Positions 18,169-27,639 of a DNA stretch of 64,000 nucleotides are shown here, piece by piece; positions within the stretch are counted from its first letter, which is position 1, and each line of letters starts with the position of its first letter. Below the pieces are notes generated by a model that worked only from the letters and a program-made list of their open reading frames with translations, was not told where the DNA came from and did not search any database. The stretch is from Glaciihabitans sp. (GTDB taxonomy: Bacteria > Actinomycetota > Actinomycetes > Actinomycetales > Microbacteriaceae): NCBI GenBank assembly GCA_025464095.1, contig JAODMF010000004.1:248001-312000 (forward strand). Reading direction: 5' to 3'. The translations under genes were made by a program, and so were the position numbers.

Positions 18169-18952
18169 CCTCATCGCCAGCCGAGCGGACATCCCGACCG
18201 CGAAGCGCATCGTCGTCAAGGTGGGTTCGTCGTCGATCAGTGGTGAGAACGTCGGCCAGATCGCGCCCCTCGTCGATGCCCTCGCCACCGTGTGGCAGCG
18301 CGGCGCGGAGGTGGTGCTGGTGTCGTCCGGTGCCATCGCGACCGGAATGCCGCACCTCAAGCTGGACGCACGCCCGACGGACCTCGCCACCCAGCAGGCG
18401 GCAGCGGCCGTCGGGCAGAACCTCCTGATCTTTCGCTACCAGGAGAGCCTCGACCGGTACGGCATTGTCGCCGGCCAGGTGCTCCTGACTGCGGGCGACC
18501 TCGAGAATCCGACGCACCGCAGTAACGCGCAGCGCGCGATGGAACGCCTCCTCGGCCTGCGCATCCTGCCGATCGTGAACGAGAACGACACGGTTGCGAC
18601 CCACGAGATCCGGTTCGGCGACAATGACCGTCTCGCCGCCCTCGTTTCCCAGCTCGTCCATGCGGATCTGCTCGTGCTCCTCTCAGACGTGGATGCCCTC
18701 TACACCCGTCCTCCCCAGGAGCCGGGGGCCGTGCGCATCGACGATGTTCCCTTCGATGACGCCCTCGCGGGTGTGACGTTCGGCGACATCGGTTCGGCCG
18801 GGGTCGGAACTGGTGGCGCCGGAACGAAGGTCGCCGCCGCGAAGCTGGCTGCGGCATCCGGAACGCCCGTGCTGTTGACAGCCACGCATCTCGTTGCCGA
18901 GGCGCTGAACGGTGCCGCGATCGGCACCTGGTTCGCGCCCGCCCCCTCCTGA
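18161..18952 (+). CDS. proB: Glutamate 5-kinase
   Basis: First step of proline synthesis: ATP-dependent phosphorylation of glutamate. The amino-acid-kinase fold is seen in [17 protein letters not shown] and the [19 protein letters not shown] active-site region. At 263 residues it lacks the C-terminal PUA domain of the E. coli enzyme, a normal variant. The GTG start lies inside the end of obgE. proA follows after 46 bases under its own promoter. Confidence 0.95.
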   Translation: MTDLIASRADIPTAKRIVVKVGSSSISGENVGQIAPLVDALATVWQRGAEVVLVSSGAIATGMPHLKLDARPTDLATQQAAAAVGQNLLIFRYQESLDRYGIVAGQVLLTAGDLENPTHRSNAQRAMERLLGLRILPIVNENDTVATHEIRFGDNDRLAALVSQLVHADLLVLLSDVDALYTRPPQEPGAVRIDDVPFDDALAGVTFGDIGSAGVGTGGAGTKVAAAKLAAASGTPVLLTATHLVAEALNGAAIGTWFAPAPS

Positions 18953-18986
18953 GACCGCGGGAGGCGCGGACGCGTCCCGCTCGCCA

Positions 18987-18992
18987 TAAACT
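18987..18992 (+). promoter_or_regulatory. -10 box, leaderless proA
   Basis: TAAACT ends six bases before the proA ATG; no Shine-Dalgarno site is present. Confidence 0.55.
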
Positions 18993-18998
18993 TGCCCC

Positions 18999-20267
18999 AT
19001 GCCTGAATCAGCAGTGCTCACCGGCTCCCTCGTCGAGAAACTCGACGCCGCGCGGGCAGCGTCCCGCGTTCTCGCGAACACCACGGCCGACCGTAAGAAT
19101 GCGGCCCTTCACGAGATAGCGGATGCCCTGCTCCGCAACGCGGCCCGCATCCTCCCCGCGAACGAGCTCGACCTCGCGAACGCCCGCGAGAATAACGTTC
19201 CCGCTTCGCTCCAGGACCGCCTGCGGCTTGATCCGCAGCGCCTGGAATCGTTGTCGGACGCCGTGCTGCAGATCGCGTCGCTGCGTGACCCGATCGGTGA
19301 AACCCTGCGCGGATCGACCCTCCCCAATGGACTGAACATCACCCAGGTGCGTGTGCCATTCGGGGTCGTCGGCGCCATCTACGAGGCCCGCCCGAACGTC
19401 ACGGTCGACATCGCCGCGCTCGCGCTGAAGAGCGGCAATGCCGTCGTACTGCGCGGTGGTTCGGCCGCCGAGAACACCAATCGTGTCCTCGTGCAACTCC
19501 TGCAGGCCGCGCTGGAGACCGTCGGGCTCCCCGGTGGCGCAGTGCAGACCGTTGACGAGTTCGGCCGCGACGGCGCCAGGCAGCTCATGCAGGCGCGCGG
19601 GTACGTCGACGTGCTGATCCCGCGCGGCAGCGCCGACCTCATCAACACGGTGGTGCGCGAGTCCACTGTTCCGGTCATCGAGACCGGCGCGGGCGTCGTG
19701 CACGTGTACCTCGACGAATCCGCTGACGAAACACTCTCCGTCGATATCGTGCACAACGCCAAGGTGCAGCGCCCGAGCGTGTGCAACGCACTCGAGACAC
19801 TGCTCGTGCATCGCGCAGCGGCCGACCGGTTGCTGCCGCCCGTGGCGGCAAGACTGCGCGAGGCGGGCGTGCGCATCCACGGCGACGAGGCGACACAGGC
19901 GATCATCACGGATGCCATACCCGCCACCGAGACCGACTGGTCAACCGAGTACATGTCTCTCGATCTCGCGGTGAAGGTGGTGGACGACCTTGACGACGCG
20001 ATGGACCATATCCGCCGCTACTCGACCCACCACACCGAGTCGATCATCACCAACGACCTCGCGCGAGCGGAACGGTTTCTCGCGGAAGTGGACTCGGCGG
20101 TCGTGATGGTCAACGCATCCACTCGTTTCACCGACGGCGGCGAGTTCGGATTCGGCGCCGAGGTGGGCATCTCCACCCAGAAGCTGCACGCGCGGGGACC
20201 GATGGGACTTGCGGAGCTGACGAGCACGAAGTGGGTCGTGCGCGGCACGGGTCAGGTGCGCGGCTAG
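18999..20267 (+). CDS. proA: Gamma-glutamyl phosphate reductase
   Basis: Second step of proline synthesis: NADPH reduction of glutamyl phosphate. A 422-residue aldehyde-dehydrogenase-like enzyme with the catalytic cysteine at 262 in VQRPSVCNALETLL and the C-terminal FGFGAEVGISTQKLHARGP signature. It stands next to proB, as in many Actinobacteria. Confidence 0.96.
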   Translation: MPESAVLTGSLVEKLDAARAASRVLANTTADRKNAALHEIADALLRNAARILPANELDLANARENNVPASLQDRLRLDPQRLESLSDAVLQIASLRDPIGETLRGSTLPNGLNITQVRVPFGVVGAIYEARPNVTVDIAALALKSGNAVVLRGGSAAENTNRVLVQLLQAALETVGLPGGAVQTVDEFGRDGARQLMQARGYVDVLIPRGSADLINTVVRESTVPVIETGAGVVHVYLDESADETLSVDIVHNAKVQRPSVCNALETLLVHRAAADRLLPPVAARLREAGVRIHGDEATQAIITDAIPATETDWSTEYMSLDLAVKVVDDLDDAMDHIRRYSTHHTESIITNDLARAERFLAEVDSAVVMVNASTRFTDGGEFGFGAEVGISTQKLHARGPMGLAELTSTKWVVRGTGQVRG

Positions 20268-20297
20268 ACTTTTACCAGTCTTGAACGGAGAAATCGC

Positions 20298-20495
20298 ATG
20301 TCCCTGATCGCACCCCTTGCTGCTGAGGCGGCCACCTATCCGATGCTGATGCCCCCGATCGGATTTGCGCTCATCGCGTTCACCGTGTTCCTGTTCCTCG
20401 GCGTCGTCACCTGGACCTACCGCGACGTTGCCCACCGCCACTCGCAGAGGCTCACCAAGGCTGGCGCCACCGAACACCACAACGCGGGCCACTAG
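20298..20495 (+). CDS. Small single-span membrane protein
   Basis: A 65-residue product with one strong membrane helix (about 17-40) and a His-rich C-terminal tail ending EHHNAGH. GGAG lies before the ATG and TAGACT further upstream, supporting expression. No family is recognised. Its place between proA and nadD appears reserved for a small membrane protein in related genomes, but this is from memory. Confidence 0.65.
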   Translation: MSLIAPLAAEAATYPMLMPPIGFALIAFTVFLFLGVVTWTYRDVAHRHSQRLTKAGATEHHNAGH

Positions 20496-20507
20496 CTCGG
20501 CGTTCGC

Positions 20508-21110
20508 ATGTCGGAGACCGCACAGCGCCGTGCCCGCGTCGGGGTGATGGGCGGAACCTTCGACCCGATTCACAACGGTCACCTCGTTGCCGCAAGCGAG
20601 GTGCAGCAGAAGTTCGACCTCGATGAGGTCCTGTTCGTCCCCACGGGCCAGCCGTGGATGAAGCCCCGTGTTACCGATGGGGAGCATCGCTACCTGATGA
20701 CGGTGATCGCCACGGCGGCCAATCCGCGGTTCATGGTGAGCCGGGTCGACATCGACCGCGACGGGCCGACGTACACGATCGACACCCTCCGTGACATCCG
20801 AAAACAGCGTCCGAATGCCGACCTGTTCTTCATCTCGGGAGCCGATGCGATCACCCAGATTCTCGACTGGAAAGACGTCGACGAGCTCTGGTCGCTGGCC
20901 CATTTCGTAGCTGTGACTCGGCCGGGACATGACCTCGCCATTAGCGCATTGCCAGTGCAGGGCGTAAGCTCGCTTGAAGTCCCCGCGCTGTCGATCTCAT
21001 CAACCGATTGTCGGGCCAGGGTGAGCCGGGGCTTCCCGGTGTGGTATTTGGTTCCCGATGGTGTCGTTCAGTACATCTCCAAGCACCACCTGTATCGGAG
21101 TATTTCATGA
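20508..21110 (+). CDS. nadD: Nicotinate-nucleotide adenylyltransferase
   Basis: Makes deamido-NAD from nicotinate mononucleotide and ATP. The nucleotidyl-transfer motif [11 protein letters not shown] lies at residues 15-25 and the ISSTDCR motif near the C-terminus closes the active site. At 200 residues the length is usual. It overlaps the next gene by four bases; rsfS follows that gene, the common nadD-rsfS neighbourhood. Confidence 0.95.
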   Translation: MSETAQRRARVGVMGGTFDPIHNGHLVAASEVQQKFDLDEVLFVPTGQPWMKPRVTDGEHRYLMTVIATAANPRFMVSRVDIDRDGPTYTIDTLRDIRKQRPNADLFFISGADAITQILDWKDVDELWSLAHFVAVTRPGHDLAISALPVQGVSSLEVPALSISSTDCRARVSRGFPVWYLVPDGVVQYISKHHLYRSIS

Positions 21111-22729
21111 CCACATTCCAAGATTTGCCGCCGCAGTCGCGGCGTGCAGTTCGACAGAGTGAGCGCGACGAAACCGCCGCGGACGCCACGGTCGGCACCC
21201 CGTCCGGCGACGCTCCGCAGCCGTCCTATTCGTTCGATCCGGGTGCTGAGGCGCCCGACGCCGTCGCGTCCTCGGATGCATCCGCCGAACCGACGCGCGG
21301 ACGCCGCGCCCAGCCCGCCGCCGGACCGCGGGTCCAGGGCAGCCAGAACTTCCCGGGCGGGTACGAGCCGCTCGATTACGCGACTCAGGCTCGCCCCCAG
21401 GTGCCCAGCTATGACGGTCCGTCGTTCCGTAACCGGCCGATCGCGCCCGTTGACGGTGCGGTGGATGCCGCTCCCGCGGACCCGGCAGCGCCCGCATACA
21501 AGGTGCGCGATTTCAGTCCCGAGGGACGCCGCGCTGCGCTTTCGCGTGAGGCGGCCGCTGCTGCGCCCGCTCCCGCAGCGCTCGACTACAACACGCAGAA
21601 CGCCGCACCGTTCATTCCGGCGGACGCTGTGGCGTCGACTCCCCAGGCCCCGTCGGCCCCGGTTGCGCCTCCAGCCACCAGCGAACACACGATGTCGCGT
21701 CGTGAACTCCGCGAGGCACGCGCGGCCGAGGAGCGGCCCGCGCTGGTCGAGCCCGGCCTCCCCGAGCCGATCAGCAACATCCTGAATTCCGGTCCGATCA
21801 ACCTGCCCTACCTGGCAACGGCGTCGGTTCCGTCCCCGAACCTGAGCAATGCAATGGCGGAGTTCGACGCTCTGACCAGCGGTTCCCGCGGCCGGCGCTC
21901 CGCTCCTGCTGACGCCGCCGCTCAGGCTGCTGCCGCTCCTGCTGACGACGCCGCTCAGGCTGCTTCCGCTCCCGCTGCAGAGGCCGCTCCTGTCGAGGCG
22001 CAGCCCGTCGCCCCGCCCGTTGTGTCATCGGTCCCGCTTCCGGTGCAGCCGATTGCCCCGCCGGCAGCCAGTTGGACGAGCGCGCCGGCGCCCACCGTTG
22101 ACTCGGTTCCGTCGTTTTCCTCGGAGCCGGTGAAGGCGTCTCCGGTGCTCCCCACCGACTACCCGCAGCGGGAGCCGCACGCCTCTGACCCGGTCATTCC
22201 CCCGGCATCGTCCGCGTCAGGATCCGCGTCCGCTTCCGCCTCCGTGAAGCCCAACCACTGGTCAGCACATCTCGACGACGACGAGGGTATCGACGACCTC
22301 GAGAACACCCTCTCCCGCACCGTTGGCGGTTCGGCCGCCGCGATCACGACGAGCGCGCTGGTGCTGCCGTCGATTCCGCAGGCGTCAGACATCACGAGCC
22401 CCTTCACCGCGACCGGCGAGATCCTCGTCACCGGGTCGATCCACCTCCCGCGCAGCCTCGGAGCGACCGGCGCCCACCCGCACCGCGTCGACAATTCCGA
22501 CTTCGAAGATGACCCGATGGATAACGAGGTCATCTCCACCGACTCCGCTCCCGTGCGTGCAATCCGCGCCGTGAGCACACATACCGGCTCCCATGGTGTG
22601 ATTGCGGCGAAAAAGCCGCAGGGCAACCGGGTTCTCACCGCCATGATCATCACCGCGAGCGTTCTCGCCGTCGGTGTGCTCGGCCTGCTCGTCGTTGCGG
22701 GCATTGCGTCGGGCATGTTCGGCAAATAG
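21107..22729 (+). CDS. Long disordered protein with a C-terminal membrane anchor
   Basis: The 540-residue product is rich in Ala, Pro, Ser and Asp with no evident fold over the first 480 residues. One membrane helix near the C-terminus (about 512-535) ends in a short tail. With no signal peptide, most of the protein should lie in the cytoplasm. The ATG overlaps the nadD stop, so translation is coupled. An Ala/Pro stretch near residues 260-310 has duplicated AQAAxAPAD units. I do not recognise a function. Confidence 0.75.
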   Translation: MTTFQDLPPQSRRAVRQSERDETAADATVGTPSGDAPQPSYSFDPGAEAPDAVASSDASAEPTRGRRAQPAAGPRVQGSQNFPGGYEPLDYATQARPQVPSYDGPSFRNRPIAPVDGAVDAAPADPAAPAYKVRDFSPEGRRAALSREAAAAAPAPAALDYNTQNAAPFIPADAVASTPQAPSAPVAPPATSEHTMSRRELREARAAEERPALVEPGLPEPISNILNSGPINLPYLATASVPSPNLSNAMAEFDALTSGSRGRRSAPADAAAQAAAAPADDAAQAASAPAAEAAPVEAQPVAPPVVSSVPLPVQPIAPPAASWTSAPAPTVDSVPSFSSEPVKASPVLPTDYPQREPHASDPVIPPASSASGSASASASVKPNHWSAHLDDDEGIDDLENTLSRTVGGSAAAITTSALVLPSIPQASDITSPFTATGEILVTGSIHLPRSLGATGAHPHRVDNSDFEDDPMDNEVISTDSAPVRAIRAVSTHTGSHGVIAAKKPQGNRVLTAMIITASVLAVGVLGLLVVAGIASGMFGK

Positions 22730-22763
22730 TAGCTGTGCCCTTCTTCCAACTCCCAAGGACCTC

Positions 22764-23141
22764 GTGACTGCATCCCCGCACGCCCTCGAACTGCTCGCCA
22801 TCGCAGCGCTCGCTGCCGACTCGAAACAGGGGGATGACCTGGTCGCCCTCGACGTTTCCGGTCCGCTTCCGCTGACCGACATCTTCCTTCTCGTCACAGG
22901 ACGCAACGAGCGCAACGTCGTCTCCATCGCCGGTGAGATCGAAGACAAGCTCATCGAGGCCGGCTCGAAGCCGCTGCGCCGTGAGGGTCGGCAGGAGGGC
23001 CGGTGGATCCTGCTCGACTTCGGCGATCTCGTCGTCCACGTCTTCCACGAGGAAGACCGCATGTACTACTCGCTCGAGCGGCTCTGGAAAGACTGCCCAG
23101 CCATCCCGATCAACCTGCCGGTTGGCAGGGTAGCGGAGTAG
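22764..23141 (+). CDS. rsfS: Ribosomal silencing factor RsfS
   Basis: A 125-residue protein that binds ribosomal protein L14 and blocks subunit joining when nutrients fall. The family signature is LVALDVSGPLPLTDIFLLVTG and GDLVVHVFHEEDRMYYSLERLW. The GTG preceded by AAGGA is the likely start; the longer upstream reading is out of keeping with family length. Confidence 0.94.
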   Translation: MTASPHALELLAIAALAADSKQGDDLVALDVSGPLPLTDIFLLVTGRNERNVVSIAGEIEDKLIEAGSKPLRREGRQEGRWILLDFGDLVVHVFHEEDRMYYSLERLWKDCPAIPINLPVGRVAE

Positions 23142-23154
23142 CCGCGCAGCACGG

Positions 23155-23730
23155 TTAGCGCATCAGCCAGGGCCGAAGCGCCCGGGTCACCAGCGGCAGC
23201 GCGAAGTAGGTCATGATCGGCGTCACGATGACGACGAGCAGCAGCACTCTCAGCCAGATCGGCAGGGTCGTCGCGAACGGCGAGAGCGCATAGTTCGCCC
23301 CGAGGCTCAGCGGGAAGAACACGACGAAGATCGACACCATCTGCTTCCATCGTGGCGGTGCCTTCACGCGCGCCGGCTGGATGACCTCGATCGTCGACGG
23401 CGGATCGAACCACCCCTCGATGCCCGTCAGCTTCTCGTAGTCGCCGTGCTCGACGAGGCCCTGGCCGGTTGAGACCCACCACGCGCGTTCCGGTGACTTC
23501 TCCCACCTGGCCAGGCTCGCGGCATCCGCGAACCGGAAGAGCATGTGCCAGTCGGGCGAACCCGGGTCGGGGCGAATCCAGCCGGAGCCGAGGTAGCCGG
23601 GGTAGGAGCTGATGAGGTCCTGCCCGGATCGCGCCCACGCGGCGGCCTCGCGCGCGCGGTCGGGAGAGACCGTGCGAGTGACGGCGATGGTGATGGGGGC
23701 GGGCGCAGGCGAAGCGGTGGTGTCGGACAT
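23155..23730 (-). CDS. Antibiotic biosynthesis monooxygenase-like membrane protein
   Basis: 191 residues. An ABM (dimeric alpha/beta barrel) domain at about 14-105 is followed by two membrane helices near 130-152 and 157-180. This fusion recurs in bacteria as a membrane protein of unknown role. It is convergent with rsfS and divergent from the tRNA. The ABM fold often degrades haem or oxidises quinones, but no ligand residues can be assigned. Confidence 0.8.
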   Translation of the reverse strand: MSDTTASPAPAPITIAVTRTVSPDRAREAAAWARSGQDLISSYPGYLGSGWIRPDPGSPDWHMLFRFADAASLARWEKSPERAWWVSTGQGLVEHGDYEKLTGIEGWFDPPSTIEVIQPARVKAPPRWKQMVSIFVVFFPLSLGANYALSPFATTLPIWLRVLLLVVIVTPIMTYFALPLVTRALRPWLMR

Positions 23731-23781
23731 CCAACCAGTCTGTAGTAATCTGTCGTAGTTGCCTTAATGGCGGCATACCGA

Positions 23782-23855
23782 GGGTCCATGGCGCAGCCCG
23801 GTAGCGCACCTGCATGGCATGCAGGGGGTCAGGGGTTCGAATCCCCTTGGATCCA
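23782..23855 (+). tRNA. tRNA-Ala (anticodon GGC)
   Basis: A complete 74-base cloverleaf: acceptor GGGTCCA/TGGATCC, D stem GCGC, anticodon stem CCTGC/GCAGG with loop ATGGCAT, T arm AGGGG-TTCGAAT-CCCCT and discriminator A. The G3:U70 pair, the main alanine identity element, is present. The CCA end is not encoded. Confidence 0.97.
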
Positions 23856-23872
23856 CAGTTCCATCACGATAG

Positions 23873-23905
23873 AAGCCCCGCCCGAGAAATCGCGCGGGGC
23901 TTTTG
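23873..23905 (+). terminator. Intrinsic terminator after tRNA-Ala
   Basis: AAGCCCCGC pairs with GCGGGGCTT around a 12-base loop, followed by TTTT. The following bases up to 24162 hold no gene, repeat or clear signal. Confidence 0.85.
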
Positions 23906-24162
23906 CGTGGGGTCGTGGTGTCGCGAACGACGGCATTTTTGCGGCTACGGCGGCGCGGCGGCAGGGTTGTTCGGCGTGGCGCCGAAGGCTGCCGTCATTG
24001 GCGCCAGCCCTGCATAGCCTGAACGATGGCTGCGACGGATTGTCGTGAGCCTGGTTCACCAGTAGTCTCGGAGCACCCCCCGTTTTAGGGATACCCGCTC
24101 GGCACGTTACCCGACTGCCGTTCCCCTGAATCGCTGACGTCGACCCGAAATGGACATCAGGC

Positions 24163-24543
24163 ATGACTACGTTCGCTGGCTTTACCGATCCCTACACGAC
24201 CACCTCGTTCGACAGTTCCCGGTTCGCGCCCCCCATCGCGCAGTTCCGTGCGAACGTGATCGACGAACTGGATGAGCAGGAGTTCGAACTTTTGCTGCGC
24301 ACGGCCGAGCTGGTCGTGCAGGCACAGGCATTCTCGGGCGTTCGCCTCGGCCAGGCAATGCGCATCCCGAGCCACATGGTGAACCGGATGACCCGGGCGC
24401 TCGAAGAGGTCGGCGTTATCTCCGCGCCGGGGTTCGATGGTCGTCGCCAGGTCACGGCGGACATCCGGAGCCTCTCCAGCCTCCTCACCACCATCATGAC
24501 AACGCGCGGCGACGGTGTGAGCGCCACTCGAGCCGTCGCCTAA
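24163..24543 (+). CDS. FtsK-gamma/MarR-like winged-helix protein
   Basis: A 126-residue protein whose residues 41-102 form a winged helix. The pattern LVVQAQAFSGVRLGQAMRIP, then MVNRMTRALEEVGVI, then GRRQVTAD, lines up with the gamma DNA-reading domain of FtsK. MarR-type regulators are the alternative. It stands alone with no translocase motor. If it is gamma-like it could read short polar DNA motifs; no partner gene is adjacent. Confidence 0.6.
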   Translation: MTTFAGFTDPYTTTSFDSSRFAPPIAQFRANVIDELDEQEFELLLRTAELVVQAQAFSGVRLGQAMRIPSHMVNRMTRALEEVGVISAPGFDGRRQVTADIRSLSSLLTTIMTTRGDGVSATRAVA

Positions 24544-24656
24544 GCGTTTTCGCTCCTGCGACCGGCACGGCAGCCGGTACCGCGCAGGTTGGTGCCGGGA
24601 ATCCGCCCATCGCGAACAGCACCCCATCGCTGGTGACCGCGGAGCATCATCGATGC

Positions 24657-25580
24657 ATGTCGGATGAAGAACTGCTCGACGCGTACTCCCGCACCGTCGT
24701 CGGGGTCGCCGAATCGGTGCTGCCCAGTGTGGCGAGCGTGCGGGTGCGGACGCGACGCGGCGATGGCACCGGCAGTGCCAGCGTGATCACCGCCGACGGA
24801 ATCCTGCTGACCAGCGCGCACGTCGTCGAGGGCGCGGGCTCCGCCACGGCATCGTTCGCTGACGGAACAGAGGTGGATGCCGATGTCATCGGCCGGGACC
24901 CTCTCTCCGACCTCGCGGTGCTTCGCGCCCGTGCGGACGTTCCCCCTCCGATCGAGCTCGGCGATGCCGAGCACCTGCGCGTCGGCCAGCTCGTCGTAGC
25001 GCTCGGGAGTCCGCTGGGGCTCGCCGGCAGCGTCACCGCCGGCATTGTCTCTGCGCTGGGCCGCTCGCTGCCGACGCAGTCGGGTCGCGTGATCGACGAG
25101 GTGATCCAGACCGACGCGGCGCTGAATCCCGGCAACAGCGGCGGTGTGCTCTCCGACAGCCGTGGCCGCATGATCGGCGTTAACACCGCCGTGGCCGGTA
25201 TCGGGCTCGGGCTCGCGGTGCCGATCAACGCGACCACGCGCGGAATCATCACGGCGCTCATGACCGACGGCCGCATCCGTCGCGCCTGGCTCGGTCTTGC
25301 AGCGGTCCAGGTGACGCTGGCGCCCGCACTCTCCGCCCGCATCGGCGCAAAGAAAGGGCTGCAGGTGGCGAGCGTCTCGGAGGGAAGCCCGGCGGCGAAG
25401 GCGGGGCTGCACGGGGGAGATGTCGTTGTCGAGATCGGCGGCGTTCCCGTGGTCACCACCACGGCCATCCAGAAGCTCATGGTGGCGGACGCCATCGACC
25501 GGCCGATCGAAATCACCGTGTGGCGCAATGGTGCGCTGGTCGACGTGATCGCGTTACCGGAGGAGCTCCGCGGCGCCTGA
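24657..25580 (+). CDS. HtrA/DegP-type serine protease with PDZ domain
   Basis: 307 residues. The trypsin-like domain (about 10-200) has the complete triad His55 (TSAHVV), Asp85 (LSDLAVL) and Ser161 (NPGNSGG). A PDZ domain covers about 215-305. HtrA proteins degrade misfolded substrates. Unlike typical members there is no signal peptide or membrane helix, so this one appears cytoplasmic. The ATG is chosen; an in-frame GTG eight codons upstream is possible and also adds no signal. Confidence 0.88.
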   Translation: MSDEELLDAYSRTVVGVAESVLPSVASVRVRTRRGDGTGSASVITADGILLTSAHVVEGAGSATASFADGTEVDADVIGRDPLSDLAVLRARADVPPPIELGDAEHLRVGQLVVALGSPLGLAGSVTAGIVSALGRSLPTQSGRVIDEVIQTDAALNPGNSGGVLSDSRGRMIGVNTAVAGIGLGLAVPINATTRGIITALMTDGRIRRAWLGLAAVQVTLAPALSARIGAKKGLQVASVSEGSPAAKAGLHGGDVVVEIGGVPVVTTTAIQKLMVADAIDRPIEITVWRNGALVDVIALPEELRGA

Positions 25581-25583
25581 GTT

Positions 25584-25589
25584 TAGGCT
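25584..25589 (+). promoter_or_regulatory. -10 box, leaderless quinone reductase
   Basis: TAGGCT ends six bases before the ATG at 25596. Confidence 0.5.
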
Positions 25590-25595
25590 CGAGTC

Positions 25596-26618
25596 ATGAG
25601 ATCCGTCGTCTACACCTCCACCGGCCCCTCGAGCGTGCTGCACCTCACCAAGCGGGAGGTACCGCCAGTCGGGCCGGGAGAAGTGCGGGTGAAGGTTGCG
25701 GTGTCGGGCGTGAATCCGACGGACTGGAAGGCCCGCGCGGGAACCGGCGACGGCGCGGAACTCGGGCGTGAGCTTGTCCCCAACCAGGATGGCGCGGGCA
25801 TCGTCGACGCGATCGGCGAGGGCGTCATGGGCTTCGGCGTTGGCGACCGCGTGTGGGTGTGGGACGCGGCCTTCAATCGTGACAACGGAACAGCCCAGGA
25901 ATGCGTCGTGTTGCCCTCGCGCCAGGTGCAACCGCTGCCCGACCACGCGAGCTTTGACGACGGTGCTTCGCTCGGCATCCCCGCCCTGACGGCGCACCGG
26001 GCGCTCACGGCATCTGAGTCCGGGCCCGCTCGGCTCGAGCCGGGCGCGCTGCGGGGTCACATCGTGCTCGTGCAGGGCGGTGCGGGAGCGGTGAGCCATG
26101 CGGCCATCCAGCTCGCGGCGTGGGCGGGCGCGACCGTCATCACCACGGTGAGTGGCGATGAGAAGGCGGTGTTGGCCAGGGCGGCCGGCGCCCACCACAT
26201 CCTGAATTACAAGACCGAGGATGTCGCAGCGCGCGTCCGCGAGATAGCTCCGGGCGGGGCGAACGTGATCGTCGAGGTGAGCGCAGCCGCGAATCTCGCG
26301 ACCGACCTTGACGTCGTGGCGGCGAACGGCACCATCGCGGTCTACACCTCCGAGGGAACGGCACCGCTGCAGGTGCCCGCCCGCGCGGCGATGACGAAGA
26401 ACGTGAGACTGCAGTTCATCCTGACCTACACGACCCCGACGGACATCAAGGATGCCGCGGTCGCCGCGGTCTCGTCGGCACTCGCCGACGGCGCACTTCG
26501 CGTGGGCGACGAGTTCGGCCTGCCGATCACCCGATTCCCGCTCGAGCAGACCGCGGCGGCGCACGATTCCGTGGAGAAGAACGCGGTCGGCAAGGTGCTG
26601 GTCGACGTCGCGCGCTAG
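25596..26618 (+). CDS. NADPH:quinone reductase (zeta-crystallin-like MDR)
   Basis: 340 residues of the medium-chain dehydrogenase/reductase superfamily. An N-terminal GroES-like domain contains GVNPTDWKAR, and a Rossmann domain contains VLVQGGAGAVSHAAIQLA. Catalytic zinc ligands are absent, as in the quinone reductase branch. It should reduce quinones or enones with NADPH. It is convergent with the SDR downstream, 43 bases apart. Confidence 0.9.
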   Translation: MRSVVYTSTGPSSVLHLTKREVPPVGPGEVRVKVAVSGVNPTDWKARAGTGDGAELGRELVPNQDGAGIVDAIGEGVMGFGVGDRVWVWDAAFNRDNGTAQECVVLPSRQVQPLPDHASFDDGASLGIPALTAHRALTASESGPARLEPGALRGHIVLVQGGAGAVSHAAIQLAAWAGATVITTVSGDEKAVLARAAGAHHILNYKTEDVAARVREIAPGGANVIVEVSAAANLATDLDVVAANGTIAVYTSEGTAPLQVPARAAMTKNVRLQFILTYTTPTDIKDAAVAAVSSALADGALRVGDEFGLPITRFPLEQTAAAHDSVEKNAVGKVLVDVAR

Positions 26619-26661
26619 CCCTTTCCAGCGGGTTAGCGTCGATCGGTACCAGACGTGCCGA

Positions 26662-27417
26662 TCAGGATTTGGGACCGCCAGCCACGTAGATGACCTGGCC
26701 GGAAACAAAACCGGCCTCCTGGGAGCAGAGGAACGAGGCGACCGCCGCGACATCCTCGGGTTGGCCGACGCGGCGCACCGGTATCTCCTTGACCGCTCCT
26801 TCGAGAAACTGCTCGAGGGTGATCCCCATGCGGTCGGCGGTCTGGCGCAGCATGTCGGTCGCGATGAAGCCCGGCGCGATCGCGTTGGCGGTGATGCCGA
26901 ACGGGCCGAGCTCAATTGCGAGCGTCTTGGTGAAGCCCTGGATGCCGGCCTTCGCGGCCGAGTAGTTCGCCTGGCCCCGGTTGCCGAGGGCCGAGGTGCT
27001 CGAGAGGCTCACCACGCGGCCCCATCCGACCTTGACCTGGTGCCGCTGCACCTCCCGGCTCATCAGGAAAGCGCCCCGCAGGTGCACGTTCATCACGGAA
27101 TCCCAGTCCGCCTCATCCATTTTGAACAGCAGGTTGTCGCGCAGGATGCCCGCGTTGTTGACGAGGACCGTGGGTGCGCCGAGCTCGTCAGCGACCCTCT
27201 GCACGGCGGCCCGCACCTCTTCGGCGTCGCCGACATCCGCGCCGACGCCGATTGCGCGACGGCCCTCGGCGGCAATCGCGTCGACGGTCGCGGCCGTGTC
27301 GGCTTCGCGGAGATCGATGACGGCGACGGCGTATCCGTCGCGTGACAGGCGGGCGGAGATGGCCGCGCCGATGCCGCGCGCGCCTCCCGTGACGATGGCA
27401 ACTCGCTGGTCGGTCAT
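26662..27417 (-). CDS. FabG-like short-chain dehydrogenase/reductase
   Basis: 251 residues with the cofactor loop TGGARGIG (10-17), the structural NNAG motif (87-90) and the catalytic Ser139-Tyr152-Lys156 set in YSAAK. The sequence resembles 3-oxoacyl-ACP and acetoacetyl-CoA reductases. It stands apart from other fatty-acid genes, so its true substrate is open. Confidence 0.9.
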   Translation of the reverse strand: MTDQRVAIVTGGARGIGAAISARLSRDGYAVAVIDLREADTAATVDAIAAEGRRAIGVGADVGDAEEVRAAVQRVADELGAPTVLVNNAGILRDNLLFKMDEADWDSVMNVHLRGAFLMSREVQRHQVKVGWGRVVSLSSTSALGNRGQANYSAAKAGIQGFTKTLAIELGPFGITANAIAPGFIATDMLRQTADRMGITLEQFLEGAVKEIPVRRVGQPEDVAAVASFLCSQEAGFVSGQVIYVAGGPKS

Positions 27418-27423
27418 GACTTC

Positions 27424-27429
27424 ACGCTA
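27424..27429 (-). promoter_or_regulatory. -10 box, leaderless FabG-like gene
   Basis: TAGCGT on the minus strand, six bases before the ATG at 27417. Confidence 0.5.
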
Positions 27430-27476
27430 CTTCGTGAGGTCGCAGCCCGCTCGTCGCGTCTCTGATCCTGTGTGGT

Positions 27477-27562
27477 GTTGCAAATTCAGGAGATTGCGAT
27501 GGCAACCCCGCGAGTCGCGCAGGAAACGCCGACACTTGTGCGCGGTCTCCTGAATTTCCGAC
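27477..27562. repeat. Long inverted repeat element, copy with decayed right arm
   Basis: Left arm GTTGCAAATTCAGGAGAT is intact. The right arm is degraded (GTCTCCTGAATTTCC). It lies in the 405-base gap between divergent genes, together with two more copies. Confidence 0.85.
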
Positions 27563-27578
27563 TCTCATCCCGTGCGGT

Positions 27579-27623
27579 GTTGCAAATTCAGGAGATCGCG
27601 ATGGCAACCCCGCGAGTCGCGAC
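27579..27623. repeat. Long inverted repeat element, half copy
   Basis: Only the left arm and the following GCGATGGCAACCCCGCGAG remain, identical to the previous copy. It is joined to the next copy by ACTCTCATGCCGTGCGGT, nearly the same linker as between copies one and two, so the array grew by unequal exchange. Confidence 0.85.
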
Positions 27624-27639
27624 TCTCATGCCGTGCGGT

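Noticed and set aside
16552-18390. Open frame of 612 codons opposite obgE and proB
   Set aside because: It spans two well-supported genes and has no domain.
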